Positions 23,285-33,925 of a stretch of 64,000 nt of DNA are shown in pieces. The DNA comes from Rebecca billardiae RCC1528 (lineage: Eukaryota > Haptophyta). A program made the translations under genes and the position numbers. Within the stretch, counting starts at the first letter, position 1. Every line of letters starts with the position of its first letter. The notes under the pieces are model-generated. The model saw nothing but the letters and a program-made list of their open reading frames with translations, did not search any database and had not been told where the DNA came from. The stretch spans positions 1,178,001 through 1,242,000 of the forward strand of contig OZ251242.1 in NCBI GenBank assembly GCA_965240325.2. Direction: 5' to 3'.

Positions 23285-25132
23285 CTACGCACCCCGGCAC
23301 CACAGGCCCAGGGGTGGCAGCTGCGAAATCCGCGCAGGAGAGACGAGGTCGTCCACCCCGTCGTCAGAGCTCACGCCATGGCCGAGCGCGGCCCTCTGCC
23401 TGCCACACGAGTACGCGCCGCCGTCTGACGTGATCCAAAGCGACTGGCGCCAGTCGACAAAGCCGTCCACCAGCGGGCCATGCGCTGGGGCGTGCACACG
23501 CACCGGAAGCAGCTGCTCCGCATCAGCTGAGCCGATGCCGAGCTGGCCGTAGCGGTTGTAGCCAAACGTGTACACGCTGCCGTCCGCGCCCATCACCGCG
23601 CTGCAATAAAAGCCCGCGCTGGCGCGCACGATGCGCACGCCCTGCAGCGCCACGATGCGCCTGGGCACGAGTGCGGCAGATTCGTCACCATGGCCAAGGC
23701 AACCAAACGAGCCACGCCCAAACGAGTGCACACCGCCTGTGGCATCCACCACCAGGCTGTGCCCATCTCCCGCGCTCACGTGCACGGCGCGCACGCCCTC
23801 CAGCGCCTCGATGCGCTGCGGCGTGCGCAGAGTGCGGTGGTCGCCATGCCCGAGCTTGCCTGCGGCGCCCCACCCGCACGAGTACACGGCGCCACTCGTC
23901 GACAGCAGCAGCGTGTGCCCGTAACCAGCGGACATGCCGCCCACGCGCACGCCCTCCAGCGCCTCGATGCGCACAGGCTCCAGCCGGTCCTCAGTGTCGC
24001 CATGGCCGAGCTCGCCAAGCTCGTTCAATCCCCAGCTGTACACACCGCCCGCAGCAGTGAGCGCGAGGCTGTGCTGGCCACCAGCGGCGATGCCCACGAC
24101 GAGCCCCATGCTGCTCATGCCCAGTGCGGTGAAGACACGACGCGTCTCCTTGTCGCCCACGCCCAGCTGGCCGTGGTCATTCTCACCGCACGCGTACACG
24201 GCACCACCGTCGCTCAGCGCGAGCAGGTGGTGGTAGCCAGCGCCCACCGCGCGCACGCGCATCGCCGAGAGCGATGCCACGCGCGTCGGCACGAGGACGG
24301 CCGACTCGCGCAGCTCCGGATGGCCCAGCGCAGCGGGCGCGCACAGCCCTGTCTCACCAGACTCCTCGCCGCACGTGTGCAGCCCGCCCGACGCGTCCAC
24401 GAACGCGCTGAACGTGATCTGCTTGTCGTCATCGCTACTGCCCATCACGGCCACGCACCCGTGCGCAGTCGCCAGCTCGAGCACGCGCTCGCGCGCAAAC
24501 AGCTCCGCCCGCCACGAGCACGCGTGCGCGGGGAGAGCCGCCGGCAGCGCGCCCTCATGCCCACGCTGCTGCGCGCGCTCGAGCAGTGCGTGCTCCACCG
24601 GCGAGCGGCCGGCAGGCGTGCCGCGGAAGAGGCGCGAGGTGGCATTCAGGCTGGCCAGATCCTGCGCAGCCTCGAGCCAGCCGAGGATGCGCGAGATCAC
24701 GTCCGTCGGCAGGTCGCACAGCGTGAGGCCAGCCGTCTTGGTCGGCGCTGCGGCCGTGTCGCCGAGGGGAGGCTCGCGCTGCACGCCAGTCGCCCCGTCG
24801 GCCGCAGAGCAGCCTGTGCACGTCGCGCACGTCGCGACGTCGACGTGGCGCCACGCGCCTAGCTCGCGAATACCATCGTACTGCGTCCTCGCCGACGCCG
24901 CCTTCGTCACGCGCTTGCACCCGGGCCGGCCGCACCGCACGGCGCAGCGCTCGGACGCGAGCGCGTGCTGGAAGAGGCACACGTTGTGCGCGACGTGCTC
25001 CGCGCCGCACGCGAGCTGCGCCCACGGCTGGCTGCCAATTTGATCGCCGCACAGCGCGCACGGCACCTCGACGACCGGGGGCGCGGCGGCGGCGCCATCG
25101 TCCGGGCGCGAGCGCTTCGGCGAGGGCTCCAT
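23285..25132 (-). CDS. RCC1-repeat protein with F-box and N-terminal RING-like zinc motif
   Basis: Taking the ATG at 25132 gives 615 residues. Residues 25-72 contain Cys/His spaced like a zinc-binding RING variant (CALC at 25-28, Cys42, His46/His49, Cys52, Cys67, Cys72). An F-box-like helix set follows at ~138-171 (LCDLPTDVISRILGWLEA), which in known proteins binds SKP1 in SCF ubiquitin ligases. From ~250 to 600 are at least six RCC1 blades with the repeating pattern AGxxHSLALT..GGVYSWG.NELGELGHGD, predicted to form a seven-bladed propeller. The frame stays open 74 codons further upstream, but that part is AT-richer and lysine-rich without conservation, so I prefer the inner start. A role as ubiquitin-ligase substrate receptor or guanine-exchange-like scaffold is inference. 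Confidence 0.83.
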   Translation of the reverse strand: MEPSPKRSRPDDGAAAAPPVVEVPCALCGDQIGSQPWAQLACGAEHVAHNVCLFQHALASERCAVRCGRPGCKRVTKAASARTQYDGIRELGAWRHVDVATCATCTGCSAADGATGVQREPPLGDTAAAPTKTAGLTLCDLPTDVISRILGWLEAAQDLASLNATSRLFRGTPAGRSPVEHALLERAQQRGHEGALPAALPAHACSWRAELFARERVLELATAHGCVAVMGSSDDDKQITFSAFVDASGGLHTCGEESGETGLCAPAALGHPELRESAVLVPTRVASLSAMRVRAVGAGYHHLLALSDGGAVYACGENDHGQLGVGDKETRRVFTALGMSSMGLVVGIAAGGQHSLALTAAGGVYSWGLNELGELGHGDTEDRLEPVRIEALEGVRVGGMSAGYGHTLLLSTSGAVYSCGWGAAGKLGHGDHRTLRTPQRIEALEGVRAVHVSAGDGHSLVVDATGGVHSFGRGSFGCLGHGDESAALVPRRIVALQGVRIVRASAGFYCSAVMGADGSVYTFGYNRYGQLGIGSADAEQLLPVRVHAPAHGPLVDGFVDWRQSLWITSDGGAYSCGRQRAALGHGVSSDDGVDDLVSPARISQLPPLGLWCRGA

Positions 25133-25545
25133 GTCGTCGCTCGGCAGCGGAGGCTCGCTTTCTCCGTGTTGCTCGCGGTCGTGTCGTTGCTGCCACTGCG
25201 GCGCGATTTTCTCAGAGTCGCGATGACCGTTGGCCGCCAATGGCCGGCCGAATTTCTTTATTGCGGCGCGCGGATTTTTCGCGTGGATCGGATTTTTCTG
25301 GCGCGATCGGTGAGCGGACAGTGACAGTACGATGAGCGCGCTGCACGCCTGCACCTACTGTAAGACACTGGGCGACAGCAGTGTTGTGCCGGCCCGTAAT
25401 ATGCTGATGCTTCCACTGCTCCGCCGGTCTGACGGTCAGCAGGCTCATCATCGCGTATCATCGATCGGAGCGTGGCACCGACGAGCGCGCAGCAGTGACG
25501 AGTTTGACGGCATGGCACCGCGCAGCGCGCCACCCCTCCTCAGTC
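25133..25545. other. Spacer between RCC1 and TULIP-PqiA genes
   Basis: A 0.4-kb interval with lower GC holding the 3' end of the upstream membrane-protein gene and the presumed promoter of the RCC1 gene. No further feature is recognised. Confidence 0.45.
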
Positions 25546-27379
25546 TCACGCGAGCAGGTCGTCTGCTGCTGCTGCTGCTGCTGCCGCTGCGCCATCGCCG
25601 CCGCCCGCCACCCCATCTGCAGCTGGCTCGTCCGGCTCGAGGAGCTGCGCCGGGCTGCAGAACGGCGAGTCGAGCTCCGGCCCGGAGTCGGGCGCGTCGC
25701 CCTGCGCCTGCGCCCCAGCGGCCGCCACCGCTTCCGCCGCCGCCGCCGCGCCGCTCGGCTCAGGCGCGGCACGGAGGGTGTCCGGCGCTGCTGCTGCGGC
25801 CGAGCCGCGCCCGTTGGCACCGCCGAGCGCGTGCGACGGCCCCCACGGGTCGTCCGCGCCGAGCGCCGCGCGCGCGCCCGAGGGCGCGCCGAGGGGCAGC
25901 CGCGCGCCGCTCGCGCCGTCGGCGGCGTGGGCGGTGGGTGGCCACGCGGTGCGCGGCGCGTCGGCCGCGCCGCCGTGCGCGCCCGCGGCGGCGGCCGCCG
26001 GCAGCGCCCACGGCACAGCGAGCCCGCCGTCGGCGGTGCCGGCCGCGCCGCTCGCGCCGCCGCCGCCGATCCAGGGCGGCAGCGCCGAGTGCGGCGGCGT
26101 GTCGAGCAGCCCGCCGCCGCGCGCGCCGCCGTCGGCGCCGCCGCTGCCGGCGGGTGAGAGCGCGGCGGCGGCGGCCGCTCGCTTCCGTCGCAGCGCGCGC
26201 TCGCACTGCGCGGTGGCGAGCCGGCTGGCGCCGAGCGAGCACGCGGCGCCTGCGAAGAGCAGCCAGCACCCGTGCTCGAGCCTCGCCTCCACCTCGAAGC
26301 AGCGCGCGTCCTCCCCGAGCAGCGGCCGCGCGAACGCCGCGAGCCAGCGCTCGAGCGTGTCGCACCGGTGGCCGACCACAAATCGGGAAAATCGATTAAT
26401 CTGCAAAAGGGCGCCGAGGATGGAGGCGACGAAGACGTCGAGGGCGGACCAGGCGGCGGCCACCTCGGCGAGCGTGAGCAGCCGCGCCTGCGCGCGCAGC
26501 CGCAGCGGCGCCGCCCACGCCACGCCCACCAGCCCCAGGTGCGCCAGCGGCATCAGAAGATTAAACAAATAAAATGAGCCCACGAGCACGGCGCTGCCGA
26601 GCGCCGCGCCCGCGTCCGGCTCCGACGCGCCGGGCAGCGCGGCGCCGAGCGAGAGGAGGCTGTACCGCGTGCGCGCGCGCTCGCCGAGGGCCACGCCCGC
26701 CGCGCCGCCGAACTCGAACGAGAACGCGGTCGCGCGCGCCCCGAGCATGATCAGCAGCGCCGCAAGCGGCAGCAGAGCGAAGCCAGCCCACGCGCGCGCG
26801 CGCGCGCGGCGCGTGCGCGCGCGCGCGTGCGCGCTCAGCGGCGAGCGCGCCGCGGCCGCGGCGCCGGCGCCGGCGGCGCCAAAGCCGAGCACACCGCGCG
26901 CACCGCCCTCCTCCTCCTCCTCCGGGAACGCGTGGTACGCGCGCAGTCGCTCCGTCTCCGCATCCGCCTCCTCCAAGCCCTCCGCGCCTTCGGCCGAGCC
27001 GCCGCCGCCGGCGCCGAGCCCGCCGGCGCCGAGGCCGAGCCCGCCGCCGCCGGCGGTGGCGCCGAGTGGGGCGAGGTCGGCCGCGCCGGCGGCGCACGCG
27101 CCGCTGCGCGCCATCGGCGCCGAGCCGTCCGCGCGTGGCGGGCCGCCGCCGAGCCGCCGCAGCAGCGCCCAACGACGGCCTAGCGCCGCGCCGCCGCCCG
27201 GCCGCGCGCCGCCGCGCGCGGCGCGGCCGGCGGCGGCGGCGCCGCCGGCGCGGCGCCACGGGCTGAGCATGGGCGTGAGCTCGATGAGGCAGATGCCCGC
27301 ACTCACGGCCAGCCCCGGCCAGCCGCCGCCGCGCCCACCGCCGCCGTCGCCCCCAGCCGCCTCCGCCTCCGCCCCCTCC

Positions 27380-27440
<61 letters not shown>

Positions 27441-28466
27441 TGCGCCGGTCGTTGGCGTGCGCGGCCAGCGTGAGGTGCCCGAGGCCGAGCGAGAGGATCG
27501 TGGCGGCGAGGAACGCGAAGAAGCCGAGCTGGGGCCGCACAATCACCTCGACCGCGCCCAGACTCAGCCCGCCGCCGCCCAGCCACTCGGCCGGCGCCTC
27601 GATCGTGAGGTGGAAGGCGACCACCATCAGGGTGAGCACCGCCGCGTCGAGGAGCGACCACTTGCCGAGCAGGTCGAGCGCGAGCAGCGCCGCGCCGCGC
27701 TCGCGCGCGCCCAGCGCCCAGCGCGGCGCGAGCACGCAGCCCAGCAGCAGCGCCAGCTTGGCGTACGGCCACGCGCCCGAGAAGAGCGCGATCAGCGCGG
27801 CGAGCGGGTACACGCCTGCCGCCCACATGTCGTGCACGGAGTTGGCGAGGGAGAAGTCGAAGAGGGAGGGCGGCGCGAGGGCGACGCCCGCGGGCGTGCG
27901 CACGTGCACGTGCACAGACGCGCCCACGCTCGCGTTCGCCACCGCGAACGCGCACATGTTTAGCGCCAGCGCGCAGCACAGCGCGCACGAGCGGCCCGCG
28001 CCAAGGCTGTCTGCGAGCGTGGCGCGGCCGCGCGCGCGCGCGGCTTCGGCTTCGGCGGTGGCGAGCGCCGCCGCCGACGCGCCGCCGCCGTGGTGGTGCT
28101 GCTGCGCCTCCAGGCCCTCCGCCGCCGCCGCCGCGCCGCCGGCCAGCGGCTGCTGCGAGGGCGAGCATGGCGGCGAGCGCGCGCCGCCCGCCGCGCCGCC
28201 GAGAAATGGCTCAGCGAGCGACGAGCGTCCGCGCGGCGCGCCGCCGCCGCGCGCGCCGCGCGCGGCGCGCCGCAGCCAGCTGAGCGCCGGCGCCGCGCGC
28301 GGCGCCTCCGCCGCGGGCGGGCGTGGCCCGGCGGCGCGCTCGAGCGCGCGCGCGCGCACGCGCGCCGCGCGCCACAGCCGGTGCGCGCCGGCCAGCGTCG
28401 CCGCTGCCAGCGCACACAGGCTCAGCAGCGTGGCCGCAAGGAGGGCGGGGTGGGCGGCCGCGGCGC

Positions 28467-28497
<31 letters not shown>

Positions 28498-30382
28498 GGG
28501 CTCGGCCGCGCACAGCGCGGACGCGCTGCGCAGCGCGCGGCGCAGCGCGCCCGCGAGCAGCGGCGGCGCCAGCTCGGCCACCGCGTACCCGACGCCGGCG
28601 CGCACGGGCGGCAACAGCGTGTTGTCTGAGCGTGCGAGCGCGGCGCGCAGCGGCTCCCAGTCCCATTGGCTGCCGCCCGCGCCCTCGCCCGCGCCCTCGG
28701 CGTGGTCGAGGCGCACGGAGACGCCGCCCAGCTCGGCGCGCAGCGCGCGCGGCGCGAGCCACGCGCCGTACACCCCGTCGCCGCCGCCACCAACGCCCGC
28801 GCTGAGCGCGCACGCGAGCGCGCGCTCGCTGCCGAGCTCCGCTAGCGTGAGCGCTGAGAACGGCGCGGCGCCGAGCAGAGCGTCGAGCGCGGCGGACAGG
28901 CGGAGCTGGCGCAGCTCGAGGCTGAGGCTGAGGTTGGCGCGGAGCTGCTGCGCGCCCAGGCCGGCCAGCGCGAACGAGCCGGCCGCGCTCACGCGGAGCG
29001 GCGGCAGCGGCGGCCCCGCTGCCGCGCCGCCGCCCAGCTCGAGCCGAGCGCCGAGCGCGGCCGCGCACGCGCCCTCTCCCGCGCCCGCGCCCGCGCCGTG
29101 GGCGGGCGCGGGCCAGAACGAGGCGTTGCGCGGCGGCGCGCGCGCTGCGCACGCCGCGCCGCCCCCTTCGCCCGCCGCGCCCGCCCCGAGCAGCAGCGCG
29201 GCGGCGGCCACGCCGTCCAGACCGCCGACGCGCGCCGAGATCAGCGCGAGATCGACCGAGCCGAGGTCCGGGCCGAGCTCGAGGTGGAGTCCGGGCAAGC
29301 GGGCGGGGGCGAGCTCCCACGCGCCGGCTGCGCCGGCGCCGGAGGCGTCGGCGCGCCACGCCGTCACGCCGCGCGTGAGCGCGTTCAGCACGCGCGCGCT
29401 CACCGGCCGCTCGAGCAGCGAGCGCGCGGCGCGCAGCGGCGGCAGCCGAGACCAGGCGAGCGCCGCGCGCGCCGGCGGCGCGCGCGGCGCGGCGCACGGG
29501 CCGGCGAGGCGGCGCGCGGCGCGGAGCGCGCCGTCGAGCGCGCGCGCGCCGAGCGCGTGCTCCGCGTCCAGCGCGCGCGCGAGCGCCGACGCCGCGCCCA
29601 CCGCCTCGCCGCCGTACGCGCCGAGCCACTCGGCGGCCGCCGAGTTGAGCGCGGCCGCGGCGCCGCGCAGCGCGGACTCGTGCGCCGGCGGCGCCCGTAG
29701 CACAAGGAGCTGCGCGCCGCCGAGCTCGGCGTCGAGGGCGAGGGTGCTGAGGCGCACGCGCTCGAGCGCGGACAGCGCGCACGCCGCCGCGCCGCGCCAC
29801 CCGCCCGCCACGCCGAGCAGCTGCCCCAGCGACAGCGCCAGCGCCACGCTGCCGTTCACAGCCCCGAGCAGCGTCGCGGCCGCGCGCGGCGCGTGCAGCG
29901 TCGCGCGCAGCGCCAGCCTCGCGGACGCGTGCGCGGACGGGCGGCGGCGGGGGTGCGAGTGCGACGCGCCGCCGCCGCCGCCGCCCGCGCCGGGCCCGAG
30001 CCCACCGCCGCCGCCGCCGCGCCGCGCCGCGCCCCGCTCGCCCACCTCCACCTCCAGAACGGCCGTGAGCTCAAGCGATTCGAACGCTGCGGCTACGGCC
30101 ACTGACTGCGCCTGCGCCGGCGTCGGCCTGGTCACGCGCAGCGCGGAGAGGGAGGGCAGCCCGCGCACGCGCAGCTCGTCGAGCCACGCGGAGAGCGCGC
30201 CGAGCCCGCCCGGCAGGCTGCGGTCGAGGGTCAGCGGCTGCAGCAGCCCGGACACGCCCACCGAGCCGCCGCCAGCCGCCGAGGCCTCTGCCAACACCGC
30301 GGCCGCGTCTGCGGCGAGCGAGTCTATCCGCGCCAGCACGTCGAAGGGGGCGGCTGGCAGGGCGAGCGCGCCGGGCAGCGAG

Positions 30383-30413
<31 letters not shown>

Positions 30414-32034
30414 CGAGGGGCTCGCACGCGCCGCCCTCCGCGCCGCCGCCGCCGCCGCCGCCGCGCTGCAGCGCGCGCGCCACCGCGTCGCGCGCCGCCT
30501 GCGTCAGCGCGTCCGCGCCCGATGTGATGAGCCACCCGCTGAGAACGGCCGGCAGGCCGTTGGCCGAGGCCTCGAGGAGCGCGCCGATGGCGGCGTCGAG
30601 CGCCTCGTCGAGCTGCAGCTCGAGGCTCGAGCCCTCCTCCGCCGCGCCCTCCGCCCACGCCTCGCCACGGTCCACCGCCGCCCCCGCGCCCGGCGCCGCG
30701 CCGGCCGCGCGCACCGCCGCGCGCGGGCCTACGCTGAGGCTCTCGATAGAACCGATGTGGGCGGCGAGGGAGCGCACGCCGAGGCTGGGCAGGTGCAGCG
30801 CGCCGAGGGCGCAGCGCGCGACGCGCGCGGCGCCGTCCCACGTGGCGAGCTGCGCGGCGCTCAGGTTGCGCAGCCGCGCGCCCTCCACCGGCACGTCGAA
30901 CCAGAAACGCATGCGCAGCGCGCGCGCCGCGACGCGCACGGTCGCGCGCTCGCACAGCGGGCGGCTGCCGTTGAGCCTGCCGCCGCTCGCCGCGTCGACG
31001 GCGAGCGCGAGCGCGGCGCTGAGCTCGAGCCGGTCGATGGCCAGCTCGAGCTCGAGCGCGCTGCGGTTCGCGCCCCCCGCCGCGCCCGGCCGCAGCGCAA
31101 AGCCGTGCGCGCCGCCCAGCCCTGTCAGGTTGAGGCCGAGCACGCTGACGCTGAGGTTCGCAAGGCCAGGGACGTCCACGCCGAGCTCGCGGCCGTGCAG
31201 CGCGGCGGGGATCAGCGGCAGCGTGCCGTTCAGCTCGAGCGCGCGCGCGAGCGCGCCCACGCCCGGCGCGCCGCCCGGCGCGCCGTCGCCCAGCAGCGCG
31301 CTCGCGAGCGTCGCCGCGGCGGAGGCGGCCGGCACGTCAGCCCAGGCGAGCGTGGACGGCGGCGGCGGCGGCGGCGGCGGGCGCGGGGCGAGGTGGGCCG
31401 GCGCGTACGGCGCCAGCCTCGCGTCCAGTCCCTCGAGCGCCTCCGTCACGTTCGTCCCGACCAGCTCGCGCACCGCGCCGCAGATCGCGGCCGAGATTGC
31501 AATCTCGAGCTGCGCCTGGAAGGCGGACTCGAGCGCGTCGAGCAGCCCGGCAAAGATGGTGCGCGAGAAGAGGACGGAGGCGATCTCGATGGCGGCGTCG
31601 CACGCCGCCACGCTCGCGCCCGAGGGCAGCCCGAGCGCCGCGTCGGTGCGCAGCCGCACGCCGAGCGCCACCGACGAGTCGGCGACCTGCGCGGCCACCG
31701 AGCCGCTGCCGGATGGCACGTGCAACGGGTTGCGCGCCGCGTACGCCCAGTCGGCGGCGCAGCTGATGCCGATGCCGCTCGCGGTGAGGTCGAGGCCCGG
31801 CGGCTCCGACGCGCGCGCGCTCGACAGCGCGCGCAGCGTCACGTTCGCGCAGCGCAGCGCGCTGAGCGAGACGTCGAACGGCAGCAGCGAGTTGTCGAGC
31901 ACGCGGAAGTGAACGTCCGGCATGGCAAAGTGGAGCTGGTCGAGCCACGAGAGGAGCGGCGAGGTGGCGTTCTGCTCGCACTCGCGCGCCCACGGCGCGC
32001 CGAGCGCGAGCAGCGCGAGCGCGACGGCCGCCAT
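25546..32034 (-). CDS. Giant secretory membrane protein: BPI/TULIP-like lumenal region fused to PqiA-like domain
   Basis: A single-exon frame of 2162 residues from the ATG at 32034; the frame also has a Met at 32139, but only the inner one begins a clean signal peptide (MAAVALALLALGAPWARE). The first ~1190 residues look lumenal: N-glycosylation sites and a start resembling BPI/LBP lipid-binding folds (LTASGIGISCAADWAYAARN, then SGSVAAQVADSSVALGV at ~110-150), with later stretches possibly repeating the fold. A transmembrane helix follows at ~1195-1220. The C-terminal part resembles bacterial PqiA in two halves: ~1389-1500 (NSVHDMWAAGVYPLAALIAL ... GKWSLLDAAVLTLMVVAFHL) and ~1752-1880 (SFYLFNLLMPLAHLGLV ... 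WSALDVFVASILGALLQ). PqiA works with an MCE protein in inter-membrane lipid traffic. Acidic and Gly-rich linkers are probably disordered. A lipid-transport role is inference. Confidence 0.7.
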
Positions 32035-32219
32035 CAACTCAGCCCCTGCGCGACCCGGGCAGCGAGCGCGGGCGGGTGCGCCTGCTGATGCAACGCGCTG
32101 GCGTCGCGCGCCTGCAGCAGCGCCGGTCTCGGCACGCAAGGTGGCGCCGTGACCGGCGAACGCGCGCCGGACTCCAGTGATCTCCGCTCAAGACCCCTGG
32201 CCACCGGGGCGGCTGCGGC

Positions 32220-33398
32220 ATGCATGCCGTCAATCCCCGTCATGCATTCTTCACGGTCCTTGTCAGCCTCGCCGGAGTCGCCACCAGAGGATGGAGCATC
32301 TGGGGGACTGCCGTCGAACCACTCGCCCAACCGTTCGTCGCACAAAAGGCAGGCATCAACTCGGGCAACATCATGAGCAACATAAAGGTAAACGGGCTAC
32401 CCGGCCGACAACTGCTTTTCATTCACGTAGGCAAAGGTGCACGCCGCGAACGCCATCCGCCCTGGCGCGCCTTTCAGCGCATCCGCTCATGCGCACGGGA
32501 GCCCCGTGCACGCGCACACGCAGCTGGTGGCAAGACCGTGCGCGAGTTCATGAACACCATGAGCATCCCCTACGTGGAGTCGCACAGGCAGCTAACACCG
32601 GTACCGCTGATTCATCTTGCCGCGAGCAGCAAGGTGGTCGTCTCAGTGCGTGATCCGCTCGATCGCGCTGTCAGTGCGTTCTACTCCAGCTGGCACAGGC
32701 GCCCAGAAGAGTGGCAGTCGTGCTTCCCCACAGTGGACCGGCTCGCGGAAGCTCTCGTGGACCCGGCGAGCGGCGCGAGCGCAGCGTGCGTGCGCCTCGC
32801 CCAGCAGCCGTTTTACACGGATGACCCCGCTGACGCGCAGGGCCACCTGGGCAAGGGCTTCACGCTCTACTTCAACGACCGGGTGCTAACGACGCTCGAG
32901 AAAACGTCGGACGTGTATCTGGTCCGCACCCCGCGCATCGACGAGGACCTGCCGGGGCTTGTTCAGTGGCTTAAGGGATCCAGACCGGGAAGGACCGTGC
33001 GCGTGCCCCGGGGCACGGCCACCCTTGGGCAGCTGGTGACGCACCAGCACAACAACTCGGCCAATCACGCAGCCGGCGAGATGGCCGAGCACCTAGCCCA
33101 GCCGTTTGCGGTGCACCTCGCCCCCGAGTATCACATCGTGGCGAGGCTGCTCTGCATGAGCACCAACGCGTTCCAGGTGCCCGCCGTGTTCGGGCGCATG
33201 CAGATCAGTGCGTGCTCGCCGCAGCCGCTCGCCCACTTCGCGCCGTGCAACCTGTCGACGGCCTGCCGCACGCTCGCCCACGACGCGGTGGCGGACTGCG
33301 TCGTGCGTGCAGAGCCGAGGGCGGCCTGGCAGACGTGTCCCCCTGAAGACGCGAACGCTGAAGACGGTCGTCACGGATCTGAACTCCTCGGCGATTAA
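32220..33398 (+). CDS. Sulfotransferase-like type II membrane protein
   Basis: Exons 32220-32436 and 32524-33398 give 363 residues. Sulfotransferases move sulfate from PAPS to sugars or proteins, usually in the Golgi lumen. Removing the 87-base intron rebuilds the phosphosulfate-binding motif FIHVGK-AGGKT (~residues 67-77); unspliced, the motif is broken. The second PAPS-binding block follows at ~111-126, VVVSVRDPLDRAVSAFYSSW, the classic R-DP..R..S.F pattern. A weak hydrophobic N-terminal segment (FFTVLVSLAGVA) may anchor it. The Cys-rich C-terminus suggests a disulfide-bonded lumenal domain. The acceptor is unknown. The intron is a multiple of three and stop-free, so naive translation retains it. 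It is divergent from the TULIP-PqiA gene, 186 bases apart. Confidence 0.78.
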   Translation: MHAVNPRHAFFTVLVSLAGVATRGWSIWGTAVEPLAQPFVAQKAGINSGNIMSNIKVNGLPGRQLLFIHVGKGARRERHPPWRAFQRIRSCAREPRARAHAAGGKTVREFMNTMSIPYVESHRQLTPVPLIHLAASSKVVVSVRDPLDRAVSAFYSSWHRRPEEWQSCFPTVDRLAEALVDPASGASAACVRLAQQPFYTDDPADAQGHLGKGFTLYFNDRVLTTLEKTSDVYLVRTPRIDEDLPGLVQWLKGSRPGRTVRVPRGTATLGQLVTHQHNNSANHAAGEMAEHLAQPFAVHLAPEYHIVARLLCMSTNAFQVPAVFGRMQISACSPQPLAHFAPCNLSTACRTLAHDAVADCVVRAEPRAAWQTCPPEDANAEDGRHGSELLGD

Positions 33399-33925
33399 GT
33401 TCGCGAGCATGTTGGGCATGTGCCCGACTGGATTCGACAGGCTTCACGACGCGCGCGAGGGCTTGCGACAGTGGTAGAGAGACGTATCGGGTAGGAGTAC
33501 CCGCACGCGCACTCACTACGGCTCGATCCGCCCGACTTTGGCCATGTACGCGCAGGCGTGCCGTCTCAACACGGCTGGCGCCGGCCGCCGCACGCAGCAG
33601 GCAAGCGGCGGCAAGGACAGGTGTGGGCACGCCACCAAGGTGTCGAAGCGTCTCCGGCACACGGGCACGCCTCCCACGAGACCCTCTACGCCACCCCGCC
33701 CTCGCTGTCGGGACGCCCTACCGTGCACGTACACGCGCAAGGCACGCGGGGCACGCGCACGTGCGGCAGCCATCGAGCCGTCGGCACACCCTTGCGTCGG
33801 CGGCCGGGGTCGCGGGGACAATTAAATTTCGGACCCCCCCTTCTGGCGCAGTGTCAATGGGTCCTGGACGCCTTGACCAGTCCAGGCCAACTACTGTAGC
33901 GCGTGGACGTCCAACGTCCACCATC
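33399..33925. other. Spacer upstream of NADAR-ERI1 gene
   Basis: About 0.5 kb between tandem plus-strand genes. An open frame continues upstream of 33926 but has no domain similarity, and the ATG in CACCATCATGCCG immediately before the NADAR domain is the best start. It presumably contains the promoter. Confidence 0.45.

Noticed and set aside
25133-25354. 74-codon N-terminal extension of the RCC1 protein
   Set aside because: It has AT-richer composition and Lys/Asn-rich sequence unlike the rest, and the ATG at 25132 begins just before the zinc motif.
26669-31912. 1747-codon open frame on the plus strand
   Set aside because: It is antisense to the TULIP-PqiA gene, Ser/Ala/Pro-repetitive and without domains; it results from very low stop frequency at high GC.
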